This document shows, in pieces, positions 26,033-38,200 of a DNA stretch of 64,000 nucleotides. Location: positions 119,077,128 through 119,141,127 of the forward strand of contig OW799234.1 in the NCBI GenBank assembly GCA_941918925.1, given 5' to 3'. The translations under genes were made by a program, and so were the position numbers. Numbering within the stretch: position 1 is the first letter of the stretch; each line of letters opens with the position of its first letter. The stretch comes from Phyto melanocephala (Eukaryota; Arthropoda; Insecta; Diptera; Rhinophoridae). The notes under the pieces are model-generated. The model did not search any database. It had not been told where the DNA came from and worked only from the letters and a program-made list of their open reading frames with translations.

Positions 26033-29000
26033 TTATATAAAATTATTTATGTGTGCCAGCTTTTCTACAATATAATCAGGTTTGTTGTCCTCTGTTAAAA
26101 TGTTGTCCAGATCTTGAGGTTTAGTACCTCCACTTAACACCAGCATTGTTTGAAAGCCACACATTTTACCAAACTGTATATCGCTTTTAAGGCTATCGCC
26201 CAGCATAAGTACCCTTTTGGGTTCTTCGATATTAAATGTTTTTAGCAGTAGTTCACCCAATTCCCTGCCAGGTTTGCCAAATATTTTTGCTTTGCAACTA
26301 TTAGCTTCTTCCACTATTTTTATAAAAGCACCTGGTCCAATTAGTTCATTGCCTCCAAATGATATTTGAGGATCTGCTGCACCGGCTATAAATAAACACT
26401 GCGGATTTTTCAAATGCACTTGAGCTCTCATTAATTTCCAGGCAGTTAAATTAAAGTCAACGTCAATAATAACAGCATTAACTGGCTGTTTGCTAAAAAT
26501 GGCTTGACGTAAATCTGATAACGAACCATTTATTATGAAGCGTTCATCCTGTTCATAGGAATAAAATTTAATATACTCAAATGATAAAATACAGTCATAA
26601 GTATGTGATTGGAAATGTCTACCTCTTCGACGATTTGAAATCCATTTTCACGCAAATGCTGTTTGAAAACCCTGGAGGCGAAGCACAGTATAAGACCTTC
26701 GAAATTTTTCATTTTTAAATAATCACAGATGGTCTTAACCGGATGAACCAAATCGTTCTGTAATAAAATAAAAAAAAAAATATTTTTTTATGAAGTATGT
26801 AGCCAAAACACTACAAATTAAGAAAAATAAAATAAAGGTCAGTCCAGTAGTTTTGGAGGAAACCTTGTATATGTGAACAGTAGAAATTTATATTCATACT
26901 CGTTAAGCATATTGACTACACCGTGATGTAAGACTATTCTATGATAGTTTGTATATGGGTCAATTTAAAAAAAAACGTAATTTTTGTGACCCCGCACTTA
27001 ACACTACTATTTTAGGTAAAAAAAAAACAACAACAAAAAAATAAAAAATTTGAGAGTGATCAGCGAGGAATATGCAACAAAAACACGTAATTCTCAAATT
27101 TGTATGTTTGTTTTTTTGTTTATTCAGAATGGTATTTTGTTTCTCCCTCGGACTCCTTCCATACAAAAGCGTGTGTCCCCCGTTAGAATTTTTAGTAAAC
27201 AAAATTAAATAAAATCCAGAAAAATGTAAATATGAAACATTTAATAACAGTTTCCGAATTATTGAGTTTCTTTCTTGTGTTTTCATTTGTTATAGACATC
27301 AAAACTGAATTAGTGCGAATTAGGTGTTGCAAAGAAAGGTTGTCCCCACAATTTGCATTGAGCGTCACTTTTTTTATAATTCAAGTAATATTACTAGTTT
27401 TTTTTTGAGTGCCCCTGTGGACTAGTCGGTAAAAGGACAAGTCAGTTGTTTGGGGGTTGCGGGTTCGATTCCCGCCGGAGACTCTGGAATTGTCTGCTTC
27501 TCTTTCTCTTCTATTCTAAATATTTCTATTCTTCTCTCTATTAAGGCGTCACAATGGACCGTAATGGTCTCCGAGTGAAGGTGTGAGGGTAACTTTGCAC
27601 CAGCCTTACCTACCTACCTACCTACCATATTACTAGTTTTCAATTAGCATTTAAATAAAGTAAATAACGTAAGGAAAGTACAAACCTTAATTATTACAAA
27701 AGTGAAAAAGCGAAAAAAAAATCTTTGTAAAAAAGTGTGCATTTGCGTAGTTTTTGTGAACACCATGGTAAGGGCGCGATAAAAATTCATGAGCGTCACG
27801 CCAATTTTTTTAAAAGTGAATATATTAAATGTAAAAATTTTAAGTTGGCAATCATTGTTTACGTGGTTTCAACTCATTTTTTTATATTTTGTGAGTTTGA
27901 GAAATAAATTGCCTACGAAAAAAAAAACAGAATAGGCAAATATTTCATGAGCATCACTTTTGATATATATTGCTTCATAGCTTAAAATGCTTAATTATGA
28001 TTTTATTTTTTAATTTTTAAGAGTAAAACAACAAAATTAATGGCGGCTGAAAAAGCACAAAGATATCGAGAGAAAATAAAGCTCGATAAAGCGCGTAATG
28101 ACGAATATAAAAGAAAGAAAGGTATAATCGTGGTATATTTGAGTTTAATCGTGCTTTTGCAACTTAAACCTCTGGGGGACCGGAAATTTATGCAACTGCC
28201 ACAAGCTTAATTCGAAACTGGTAAAAATTAATGAGAATAAAAAAAACAAAGCCGCTTGTCATTTCATGAAGTTTATACAGATTCAGAATAAGAATTCGAA
28301 TGAAAATGAAAATAAAAAATTAATTAAGTTAAGTTATTGTTTTGCGTCAAATATTTACATATGTGTCTAAGTTTCTTCAAGAATTACTTCCTTTTTTCCA
28401 TTTTTGTTAAAGACATCAAAGAATATGTATATGTTTAGTTTTGTATGAAAAATTTTTTTTTAAGATTTTTTGTTTTTTTTTTATTTACTTTTTGTAAAAG
28501 AATAAACTTTTTTTCGTTAAACTTTAAATTTGGCATTATTTCTTGTTTACGTGCAACAAAATCTCTTGATCGTCACAAAATATCTTGAGCGTCACACTTA
28601 GTTTTTTTTTCCTTAAAACGCTTATAATTAATTTTTTTTTAAATAAATTATTACAAGTCTATTACTTTGCAAGTAACCTCTAAGTTCAAGTCTTTTTTAC
28701 CAAAAATTTACATATTTTCATCTTAAAATTTTAAAATAACTAGTCACTTTAAAAAAAAATTAAAAATCAAGGTGAATCGTGATTTTGTGTTTATAATCGA
28801 AAAGGTGATTTTCGCAAAAGTCAATCTTGAGAAACAAAAGAACATCGTAGTAAGCTTGAATTTCAAATATTTTTGCATTTTTAGCGATTTTTTATACATA
28901 TTTGATGTGTGACGCTCAAGATAGAAATCATAGAAAACCTAAAAAAATTCAAAAAATATTGATCTTTTTGAGAGCCTAAAAGTACCACCGGAATCTTCAT

Positions 29001-32000
29001 CAATTTCTACATAAATTGGCCATTCTTACCGGCGAATTGGAAAAACTTTAAAAATAAGAAAAAAAAACTCGATGTGTACGTTTTTTTTTAAATTGACCCA
29101 TATAGTTATATAAAGGCAATTGGGGAAAAAACTAAATCCGTGTCGTTGTTTCCCTTTTAGGGCATACGACACGAAGATTTTTATATAAGACTAGCTACAA
29201 CCTTGTGTGTTGCTGCCGCAGGCAATAACAAAAAAACTCAAAAACATTTATAAGTAATAAGTTGATATTAATTTTATTGTAATTTGTGGCTAGCAACTAA
29301 ACATCAATTGAATAAGTCACACCCCTCCTAGTCATAGCTTTGAAATAGTATATAACCTATTTAAAACCTTCAAAGTTTAGGTGGAACAAAAATTAACATC
29401 CTACCCCCTTGGTGGTACTACTTTAGAGAAGCTACAAAGTATTCCTTTTCTCCTTCTAAATAAAAGAGCAGTAATTGTCTACTGTCAAAGCCTATGTGAC
29501 TAACAAGATTTAGATCTATCTTTGTTTTGAATATTATTAAAATTGGTTTGAACATTTTGGGGAGGCAAAAGTTAACTTACTTCCCCTCACATATCACCCT
29601 GCTTTAAATAAACATATTCTGTAGGACTTTTACAAGGCAGATCTATCTATGTTTCAAATTTTAACAACACCGTTGTAAACAGAATAGAAGCAAAAATTTC
29701 TCCTCTATCGCCCTATTGTTTCTACTTTTAAAAAGGACATTTCTATGACCGTATGTGCACATAAAACGTAGACCATATTGTATCATGGTCGGGAAAACAA
29801 TATTGCCGCATATATTTAAAATACGAACATACAAATATTAATGTGCTGTTTGTTTTTGTTGCAATAACAAAATACACATAAATCGTCCAAGACAATCACT
29901 CAATCGGCTTGTAAAAACAGCACATAATATTTTTTTATGAGACACGAAAGTTATTATTTGAGTGAGAAATAATTTATAAAGGGTTTTTCAGTAAGAATAC
30001 GTTTTTTTTTAACTATTTTACTTTGATTGTCAAGAAGACATTTTCATTTTTAATACGAAATAAAACATATGTGAGCGCTGTCGAATTTCAAAATTGCCAA
30101 TTGCATAAAATAATAAAACTTTATTTAGAACATGTGTTTTTTTTACTGAGACATCCTTTACTAAGTTGTGTATGTGCCACTTGAAATTTAGGATTTTAAT
30201 CTCTAAAAAACCTAATGAAGACATTTGCTATCATCTTGTTTTATTGAAAAAGGTGGATTTTAATATTTGAGAATGAAACAGATTATGCCAAATAACCGTT
30301 ACGGCTGGTCAGACAGAGCCTTATTAGATTAATTAGATTTTAACTTAAATATTTTTTTTAAACAAAAAGGCTGCTTGACTTAACTCAAAAATATGCTTGG
30401 TAAATTTTTTATTCCTCTACTTTACTTTTTCTCACATACCGATTCATGTTTTGTTCACAAAACAAAAAGTAGACGCATTAAACCAACACCAAACTAGAAA
30501 AGTGAGGGAGACAACAAACACTGCACATAGTGCGAGAAACGTAAAAAGATGAAAGTAAAATAAAAATGCGTCAATACAATTGCTCAATTCACAATCTATC
30601 GTAAAAGTCGTAGGTTGTAAGAAATTCACTTCTCCATACTAAAGAAAAATAGCAATTGTACTTTCTTTGCCAGCTATGATGTATTTATACGACATTCGAT
30701 AGACTTCGGTAGGTAAAATTGTTGTAAATCTTATACAAAAAATTAATGTCGAAATTATCAACAAAATGTGTACAACTACTAAGACGTACAACACCCACAA
30801 CAACAGCTTGTAAATTAAACAAATCAATTTTTAAAAGGAATTTTGTGCAGTGTTGTATTTACAAACAAACTAAATTAGCTTAAATTTAACTCAGCCAATA
30901 AGAAAAGGAGCAAAACTACTCAATTTGTTGAATTGTGTATTTTTGTTTTATTTACCACAATTTTGTTTTAATTTTGTACGCAGAGTTGACCTTATCCGCT
31001 TACTGTATAACATACATGGAAATTATTTTCATACGAAAGCGTAACAAAGTATGTCTTCTGAGGGTCAATTCTCGTTCTGTGAAAGTATGTACCTTTTGCT
31101 GTACAAAAACTTTTATTTTCGCAGTATCACAGAACGAGAATTGAGCCTGTGTAGCGCTTTTTATTTCAAAAGTAAAAAAAGATAACAATTTATTTCAATT
31201 GTAAATTCTTTCATATTCTACCTTACTTAAGTGAGTAACGGAAAGCATGATTACGGTGTTTGTAGTAATGTCTAAGTAAGTTGTAATTGTCTTATCGTAT
31301 GGTTTTTTAATTCGAATTTAATAGAGTTTCTTTCCTTCAGATGTTTCAGCCAAATAGATATTTCAACTCTAGTAAGTAAGAATACTAAAATGAAAATGGA
31401 TGTTCTTTTGGTTAACATAATCGTTCAAATTCGGTCACAATTGGGAGAATTGTGAAAAATATTCCAATTTAAGCAAAACAGGTTTGTATGAAATGTGAAA
31501 AAATCTGTGATTACCTTCTTAGTTCGTTGAATGGGAAATATTGCTGTTTTTAGCGATAGTGTGGCAAAAGAGCAGTCAACCTTGTCTCATCATCGTGCCC
31601 GACAATTAATCATCAACATTGTCATTGAAAATTTGGACCATCGGATGGAGGTGTGCCGCCGAGGGCGTGGTTTTTTCCATACATAATTGAAAGATATGAC
31701 AATAATTTTCAAAATAATTTGTGTTTCATTTAAAAATCAACATCGGCCCTTAATAAATTTTTTCCGATTTTACAAATATTATTTGCATTTATACAACCGC
31801 ACAAAGAGCGATCAGCTATTTTAAAGCAAATAGGATAATGACGACATTTTAACGTCAGAATTTACTAAAGCAATGCTTCAAGGCTGCGGAATATAAAACG
31901 TCCAGAGCAAACTTTTAACGAAACACCAAACAAAATCTACCGGACGGACGGCTCAGCTAGCAATATCTACATATTTTCATACATGGCTTATTTGGTACAA

Positions 32001-33137
32001 AAATTAAAACCCGTAGATCCTGTTGGCCAGAAATGAAATCAACTTTAGTAAAATTCTGGGTATTAGTGATAAATAAACAAAACTTTATTTTCTTGTGTTC
32101 TGAAAATTTTGAGCCTTTCGGCAACTTCAGATCTGAGAATGTTATTGAGCCTTACTTCTACGAAAATTAAGATGGAAGTGCTGAAAATGTAAATGGTAAG
32201 CAATATTGATTTATGATACAACATTTTTTTAAGTTCTACTCTTGAAAACAGACATGAGATGATGTTTCAGCAAGATGTAACCACTGCCCGAGATACAATG
32301 GCACTTAAGTCAAATGTAAATAATTTCCAGAAATTAGGAAATAGCTTTTCGCATTCGCCAGTTTTTGCAGCTCCCGACTATTTTCTTTGAGTTATTTGAA
32401 AGGCGAGTACATGTCAACAAACTTAAAACAATCCCTAAGCTCAAGACCGACATAGTTGTCGAAACCGGAGCGCTACAATCATAAATTTTGAAAGATGTTA
32501 AGGAAAGTAACCTACTTACAACGATAATATCATTTCGAAGCTGAAAACAGGGATCATTTAAGTGACATTTTTTGCCACACTTAGTGTAAAAAAGTTTCCA
32601 TTTTTAATGTTTTTAATGTAACGAAAAAGTACTCAGCTTTTAAAACTAAATTGTAACTTCTAGCACACCCCGTAAACGTTTTCCTATAACATTATTTAAA
32701 GAATTATTTATATAAAACTAAACGGCACTTATTTTGCAGGCTTTCTAAAGCAGCTTTACAATAATTTAATTATATTTCTTGCACTACACCCCTACCTCTT
32801 CAATTTCCAAGCCACAACTTGCAAATTTTTGCAATTGATCTTTAGTTGAAATGATGCTATTGTTGGTGATGAAAGCAACATGTTTGCCAATATTACGTAA
32901 ATATTTTATAGCATCCGCTGATCCAGGTATTTCATCATAAAAATTTTGCCAAATAACACCTGCAATTTATATAATTCAATAACTTTCACACAGAATTTAA
33001 AAAAAAAACAAAAATAGATCACAAATAAACACACCATCACAATCACAAAATACTAAGTCAAACGAATCGAGAAAAGCTTGTTTCTCATCCAGCGTTAAAT
33101 TATGTAAAAAATCCATTGTTGATGATTGAAAAGACAT
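26033..33137 (-). CDS. HAD-family phosphatase, PGP/4-nitrophenylphosphatase-like (gene 2)
   Basis: Four minus-strand coding exons: 33137-33035, 32959-32796, 26757-26623 and 26548-26033 (103, 164, 135 and 516 nt), giving 305 residues in frame. Donors are GTGTGT, GTAGGG and GTAGAC; all acceptors end in CAG. Motif I is FCDCDGVIW (Asp32 nucleophile, Asp34), motif II FITNNS, motif III the lysine of FGKPG (about 226), and motif IV GDSLKSD (Asp252, Asp257). The cap carries IGPGAF. The start ATG is the first one in the open exon (CAAAACTATGTCT context). Intron 2 is 6.0 kb and holds an unrecognised 2.15-kb TIR element, a SINE and mariner remnants. Without joining across it the gene looks like two fragments. 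Two AATAAA signals on the minus strand (plus-strand TTTATT at 25965-25970 and 26005-26010) lie just past the stop, so its 3' end probably overlaps that of gene 1. It is a paralogue of genes 1 and 3 with the same intron phases. The substrate is unknown. Confidence 0.92.
26954..29102. mobile_element. Unrecognised 2.15-kb TIR DNA transposon with TA target duplication
   Basis: Perfect 26-bp terminal inverted repeats start TATGGGTCAATTTAAA and end ACGTA. They lie at 26954-26979 and 29077-29102 and are flanked on both sides by TA (26952-26953, 29103-29104). The interior holds GAGCGTCAC or one-base variants at 27360, 27791, 27949, 28568 and 28587, and reversed at 28909. A possible exon at 28040-28121, preceded by TTTTTAAG and followed by GTATAA, encodes a basic 28-residue peptide with EKAQRYREK and DEYKRKK. 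That composition recalls N-termini of some insect transposon-encoded proteins. No transposase catalytic domain is visible, so it is probably non-autonomous. A SINE is inserted at 27402. The TA duplication would fit the Tc1/mariner superfamily, but the family is not one I know. Confidence 0.78.
27402..27626 (+). mobile_element. tRNA-derived SINE with (TACC)n tail and 14-bp target duplication
   Basis: A tRNA-like head (TGTGGACTAGTCGG as A box, GGTTCGATTCCCGCC as B box, 27417-27476) is followed by a body rich in TTCTATTCT and the segment GCGTCACAATGGACCGTAATGG. A TACC repeat ends it. ATATTACTAGTTTT lies immediately before (27388-27401) and after (27627-27640), a clean target-site duplication from retroposition. 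It is inserted in the TIR element of gene 2, intron 2, and so is younger than it. Confidence 0.88.
29977..30160. mobile_element. Small mariner-type MITE, 184 bp
   Basis: The left end TAAAGGGTTTTTCAGTAA and the complement of the right end TAAAGGATGTCTCAGTAA match at most positions, and both terminate in TA. There is no coding capacity. It is intronic in phosphatase gene 2. The terminal match is imperfect, so this is a moderate-confidence call. Confidence 0.5.
31065..31144. repeat. Perfect 18-bp inverted repeat, 44-nt loop
   Basis: TCAATTCTCGTTCTGTGA at 31065-31082 is exactly complementary to 31127-31144. The open frames on both strands over it are palindrome by-products. It is intronic in gene 2. 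It could be a small MITE end pair or a structured RNA; nothing else distinguishes them. Confidence 0.75.
31417..31762 (+). mobile_element. Internally deleted mariner-type element (copy 1)
   Basis: It shares the sequence and deletion junction of copies at 45907 and 46988. It starts in the helix-turn-helix part (ATCGTTCAAATTCGG...). At the word ACAATTAATCATCAACATTG it jumps directly to the region encoding VIENLDHRMEVCRRGRG, which is normally the last part of the transposase. It ends with the right terminal repeat (CAACATCGGCCCTTAATAAATT). The 5' terminal repeat is missing. It is non-autonomous and lies in intron 2 of phosphatase gene 2. Confidence 0.78.
32090..32590 (+). mobile_element. Mariner-type transposase remnant, C-terminal half
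   Basis: Frameshifted + strand translation gives NFRSENVIEPYFYEN, then DGSAENVNGKQY, then MMFQQD...ARDTMAL, and finally APDYFL followed by a stop. These correspond, in order, to the second half of the DD34D transposase: 'ENDDGTAVTV', 'WFQQDGATCHTA' and 'LTPLDYFLWGYL'. Several stops and small deletions show it is inactive. It lies 330 bp downstream of the deleted element at 31417 and may be the rest of one disrupted insertion. Confidence 0.72.
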
Positions 33138-33937
33138 AGTTTTGCACTTATTTGACACAAATTATTAACTGATGAATTATTATTGAATTAAGAAATTTAA
33201 TACGCTTTTGTTTTATTGCTCTTATCTACTCTTAGATCTTTGTTGGAGGTTTTTTGTATTCAGCTCTCTATGTATTGCCGTCTGAAATGCAACTAAATTA
33301 TTAAAGAGTTTTTTCTATTGCATATGTTTGTGTGTATGTACATAAAAGTGTGTAAATATCAATTACGGCATAAAGTATGTAAGTATGCTTTTAAAAACAA
33401 TTGATATTTGTTTACATGCAGTTTCCATAACAAAGACATATTGAAAAAATTAAAAACATCTAATAATTTATGTAGATTTTCTTGATGACATTAAGATGCC
33501 ACAAGCATTTTAATTAATTGGTACAAAATTGATCGTCATCATAATTTCAATTAGTGTATGCAGTTTTCTACATTTATTAGTGTGCAACAAATTATTTAGG
33601 CGAATGTAGCACGTGTTCGAAATTTTGTTTTTTAAGTGAACATTTTTTTATAATCTTACCATTAACCCATTACAGAAGGCCCTGATGTGATTAAATATAC
33701 TGTGTTGAAATGTATTTGTGGGTATGTTTAAATTCATTGAAGATATTTTGTGTATTCACAGGAAGTCCTAAGTGAGGTATTGTCATAAATTCATATTTTT
33801 CATACTCCTCCATATTAAAATTATGGAAGAGTATTGTTTTGTTTATTGAAAAATTTTGAGAACTTTTTTAAATTTAAAACAATATGACATTATGAAAATA
33901 CGACACTTGGATATCTTATTATTAAGCTAATTATATT

Positions 33938-34479
33938 TATACCCTTCACACAGTGAAAAAGGGTATAAGTAGGTTTGTCATTCCGTGTGAAATTTCTACA
34001 TAAAGTATATATTTTCTGAAAGCTTATGAATAGGGTAGTCGATTAAGCTCTGTCAATCTGTCCGTCTGTCCGTTTGTATGTTGAAATCAACTTTTTGAAG
34101 CCCCCGACATCGCCTGGACCCGGGTGAGGTATTAAAATATTGATTAATATTGCAAATCAGAAACATCGGTACATAAACAACTGAGATATGAGCAAAAAAC
34201 CACGACCACCTCTTTTTTTCACAACAACAACATGCATACAAATGTGGTATACTGGTTACAGTAAATGTGGCATCGAATCCCAGCTGAGCAAAAATAATAT
34301 TTTATTTACTTCTTACATTTTTTTTAATAATTTTTTATTTTTTTTAATTTTTTTTTTGTAATTCTTCTTTTTATATTTTTATTTTATATTTATTATTTAT
34401 ATTTTTATAATTTTTTTTTTTAATTTTTTTAAAATTTTTTTTATTTGTTTTTCAAAAATTTTATACCCTTCACATAGTG
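33938..34479 (-). mobile_element. M1-family repeat (mini-me-like), minus orientation
   Basis: Its 3' end is the hairpin TATACCCTTCACACAG / GAAAAAGGGTATA at 33938-33966. Next come TAAAGTATATATTTTCTG, the (GTCY) stretch TCTGTCCGTCTGTCCG, the AAGCCCCCGACATCG core and a long T-rich tract. It abuts a second copy in the opposite orientation (34480-35156), making a large imperfect inverted pair between gene 2 and gene 3. Confidence 0.82.
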
Positions 34480-35156
34480 AACAAGTAAGAGCGCTATGTT
34501 CGGCCGTGCCGAATCTCATATTCCCTTCACAACGTGTAGTCATGCAATAACAGTAGTTTGTATCACCATTCATCTCATATAAAATAATATCCCATTGTAA
34601 AATTATAAATTTACGTATGTATGTATGTTAAAAAAAAATAATAAAAAAAAATTAAAAAAAAATAAAAAAAAACAATAATTAAAATATATATAATAAATAT
34701 AAAACAAAAAAAAAATAAAAAAAATTAAAAAAAAATATAAAAAAAATTAAAATAATAATAATAAAAATATAAATAATATATTTAATAAAATATAAAAAAA
34801 AATTAAAAAAAATATAAAAAAAATCAAAATAAAATATAAAAAACAAATTAAAAAAAATATAAAAAAAAATTTTTTTGGCTCAGCTGGGATTCGACTCCAC
34901 GTTTTCTCTAACCAGTATACACGTTTGTATGTATGTATGTTGTTGTTTTAATGTTGTTTTTGTGAAAAAAAATCGAGGTGGTCGTAGGTTTTTGCTCATA
35001 TCTCAGTTGTTTATGTACCGATGTTTCTGATTTTCAATAGCGATCTACTCCCGAATATTTCTGATATTTCAGTACCTCACCCGGGTCCAAGCGATGTCGG
35101 GGGGCTTCAAAAAGTTGATTTCAACATACACACGGACAGACGGTCAGACGGACACA
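34480..35156 (+). mobile_element. M1-family repeat (mini-me-like), 3'-truncated
   Basis: It starts AACAAGTAAGAGCGCTATG with the 5' hairpin TTCGGC-CGT-GCCGAA, then an A-rich low-complexity centre, the TCTAACCAGTATACACG module, CCCGGGTCCAAGCGATG and the GACAGACGG tract. It stops at about 35156, before the usual 3' hairpin. Its end lies about 100 bp from the stop codon of phosphatase gene 3, so it probably contributes to or borders the 3' UTR of that gene. Confidence 0.82.
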
Positions 35157-35257
35157 TGATTAGTTTTTTTTTCTTAACATTTACAACAATAATATTTTAT
35201 TTATTTATTATTATTATTTTCATAATTAGTTTTTTCAGATAAAAATGTATCAACAAA

Positions 35258-38200
35258 TCATTCTTTTAAATCATTAAAAAAATTCAAAAAATCTCCCATA
35301 CTATCAGCATAATAATCAGGTTGAGACTCTAGCGGCTTTGCCAGCATATCTTCAAGCGAATGAGCTCCACTCAATACGAACAGGGTTTGAAAGCCCAAAT
35401 TGAGGCCAAATTTTATATCCATATCCAAATTATCACCCATAAATAGCACACGCTTTGGCTGTGTAATTTCGAAGTGTTTAAGAAGGTATTGACCCAATAA
35501 ATCGCCTGGTTTGCCAAATAATTGAATTTTTTTGTGGCATGTTTCCGACAGTATATCAATTATGCCAGCGGGTCCAAGTGTCGTGAAATTCTTTGATATG
35601 GGTACGCTGCCATCGTAGGCACCAACTAAAAGCTGACAGTCTTTATGCAACAGGTATTGTTGAGCCAAAGACAGTTCCATGAATGTCATATTAATGTGGA
35701 TATCAAAAATGACAGCAGCCATTTTATCGGTGGGTTTAAAGAGGGCAGGTATATCTTCAAGCTCGATGTGGGGGGGAGTAACCTAGAGATATATAAAATA
35801 AAAAATTGCGTATATTAACTCAAATTATAAATTTTTTTTTATACTTCACTTACAACTGTCTTAACATTTACACCGTTCTCTCTGAGCGTATCTGTAAAAG
35901 ATTTAGAACCTAAAACCAAACACGGCTTTTGTGGCAAATTTTGGTTTATATGTTTGACAATTGCCTTTACCGGATACACCAAGTCTTCCTGCAAATTTAA
36001 AAGAAAACAATATTAATACAACTTTCAAACATTTCGCAGCTTTCGTCTTTCTTACTTTTTTTACGTTTCGTACCCCAATTTTATTTAGTTTTTGTAAATA
36101 CTCTTCATCGGTGCGCATACTGTTGTTGGAAATGAATTTGTAGTTTTTGCCCTCATTTTTGATTAAATTTACAGCCTCTCCTGCATTGGGTATATCACCG
36201 AGTAGTAGCCAAATAACTCCTAAAAAATAAATTATCAATCAATTAATAGAAGTAAGAAATCAGTCAATCGACCAATAACTAGTGGTCGTCTTTCTTTATT
36301 TTTATTATAACTATAGGTAGTTTATAAAATATTTTCCTTGCAAAAATAAATAAGAAAATTTCTATTAATCACGAGTGTATAGATTATCTAAATGAGTCCG
36401 AAATTAGGTATGCAAACTTTGACGAGCATCAATAATCGGCTAACCAGCATAATCAGCATAAATACACATTAATAACAATTTGAATCCGATCTTCTGCCCA
36501 CTTCTGCCCACAAAAATATTTTTTAATTGCACCCATTCAATGTTTGATAACACTGTTGTAATAGCAAGTATCCTATATGAAAGTCTAGGTGTATCAAAAT
36601 TATATGAAATTATCGGTATTTAAGAAGACAGACAGAAAGACAGTCAGACAGACAAAAACTCTAACAAGTAGTATTCCAGATTGTATTCAAAAAATATTTC
36701 ACGGATAGGTACAGTTTTTTTCAAATTAAATTATAACTATATATAACTGAAGAATTTTCCGGGCATATACTAAAAATTAAGAACATTTGTAATACTACTA
36801 CTCAATGGCACTAAACAAATGCTGTGGGAGTATATTTATTTTGCCATTCCATTCCAAAAATATCGAAACATTATTTTAGATCCAAGAAAGTATATATTTT
36901 CTTTTTCCTGGTTTTTTTTTATATCTATCCATCTCTCCGTCTGTCCGACCATCCGTTAAAAGCTCAATTGAGCTAGAACAGAAAAAGTTACGGGGATTAA
37001 AACTTAGTCAGAGTATTTTCAATTTATCAGAAATGTTTTATTAAAGACAGGACAAATGTGTCTATTAGGAAAAGAATTGTAACGTAAGAGTAGGTCATAA
37101 GAAATATCTGCACTAAAAAAAGGAATGGTTTAAAAACGGTTAAAACAATAAAAAAATATATTGAAAATATTAAAAGTTCGTTAATAGAATATACATCATA
37201 TAAATTTTTATACACCAAAAAACGCACCAGTATTAGATAATTATTGCTTAGGAAAATTAAAATGGATTCTGCCAATTTCTGCTTTATTAACAAAGCTTGT
37301 ATCACAAATCACTGAATATAATCCTTAAGTTTCATTTCGAGAAAATAATATTGGACTTAAACAAAAACAAGTAAGAGTGCTATATTCGGCCGTGCCGAAT
37401 CTGATAATTACTTCACCATTATGTACATAGGTATAATCCCACATTATAGCTTAACCTATATTTTATGTTATACGTTTTCTTTTCTTTATTATTTCCGATG
37501 CAATTCTTGATTTTGAATTTTTACGTAGTTATCTGTATTCTACTAGTTAAGCCCTTTCATTTGATACCAATATTGATGGGGCTTAAAAAAATGTTCCGCC
37601 ATTTTATTTTAGACGCCATATTGAACTAAAAGAACTTTATATTACAACTGCTCTCACCATTAAACATTTTCGTATTAAAGCTGTATACATATGTATGTCC
37701 GTGTCAAATTATAGCAGTACAAATGCCAAAAACAAAGCATTTGAACTAAAACCTGAAAATTTCTTGACTTACAAACTATTAACTCTGTGGTTTTCATGGG
37801 CAACCGCGTATTTTAAATTTTATACGTTAATTCCATGTTGCTTGGTTTCAAACGGCCTTTACTTGGTTGTAAAAATTTCTAAAATCGGGAGGATCCATTC
37901 CGACCTTTTTAAAGGAATAATAACGTAACTTCTATACGTATTCAAAAAGCGTTCATCACTAACGCAGTATATTGATTTACGTGTGCCTAATATCTAATTA
38001 TTTCATTTTTTAGAAAAACACACAACCACATACGTTGTTATTTATGAGCACATTTAAAAGTCATTTGCTGATAATTTTTCAGTTTACTAGAAGTAGAATA
38101 ATTACTTGTGTACAATCTATGTTGACATACGCTGCTTTATCTGCACACACTTTTAGTCTTCGTACCACTTTGTTTATTTTGTTATTCGCTATGATATAAA

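Noticed and set aside
26960..27286. 108-residue minus-strand open frame
   Set aside because: It lies at the left end of the TIR element, has no domain resemblance, and its codons follow AT-rich sequence.
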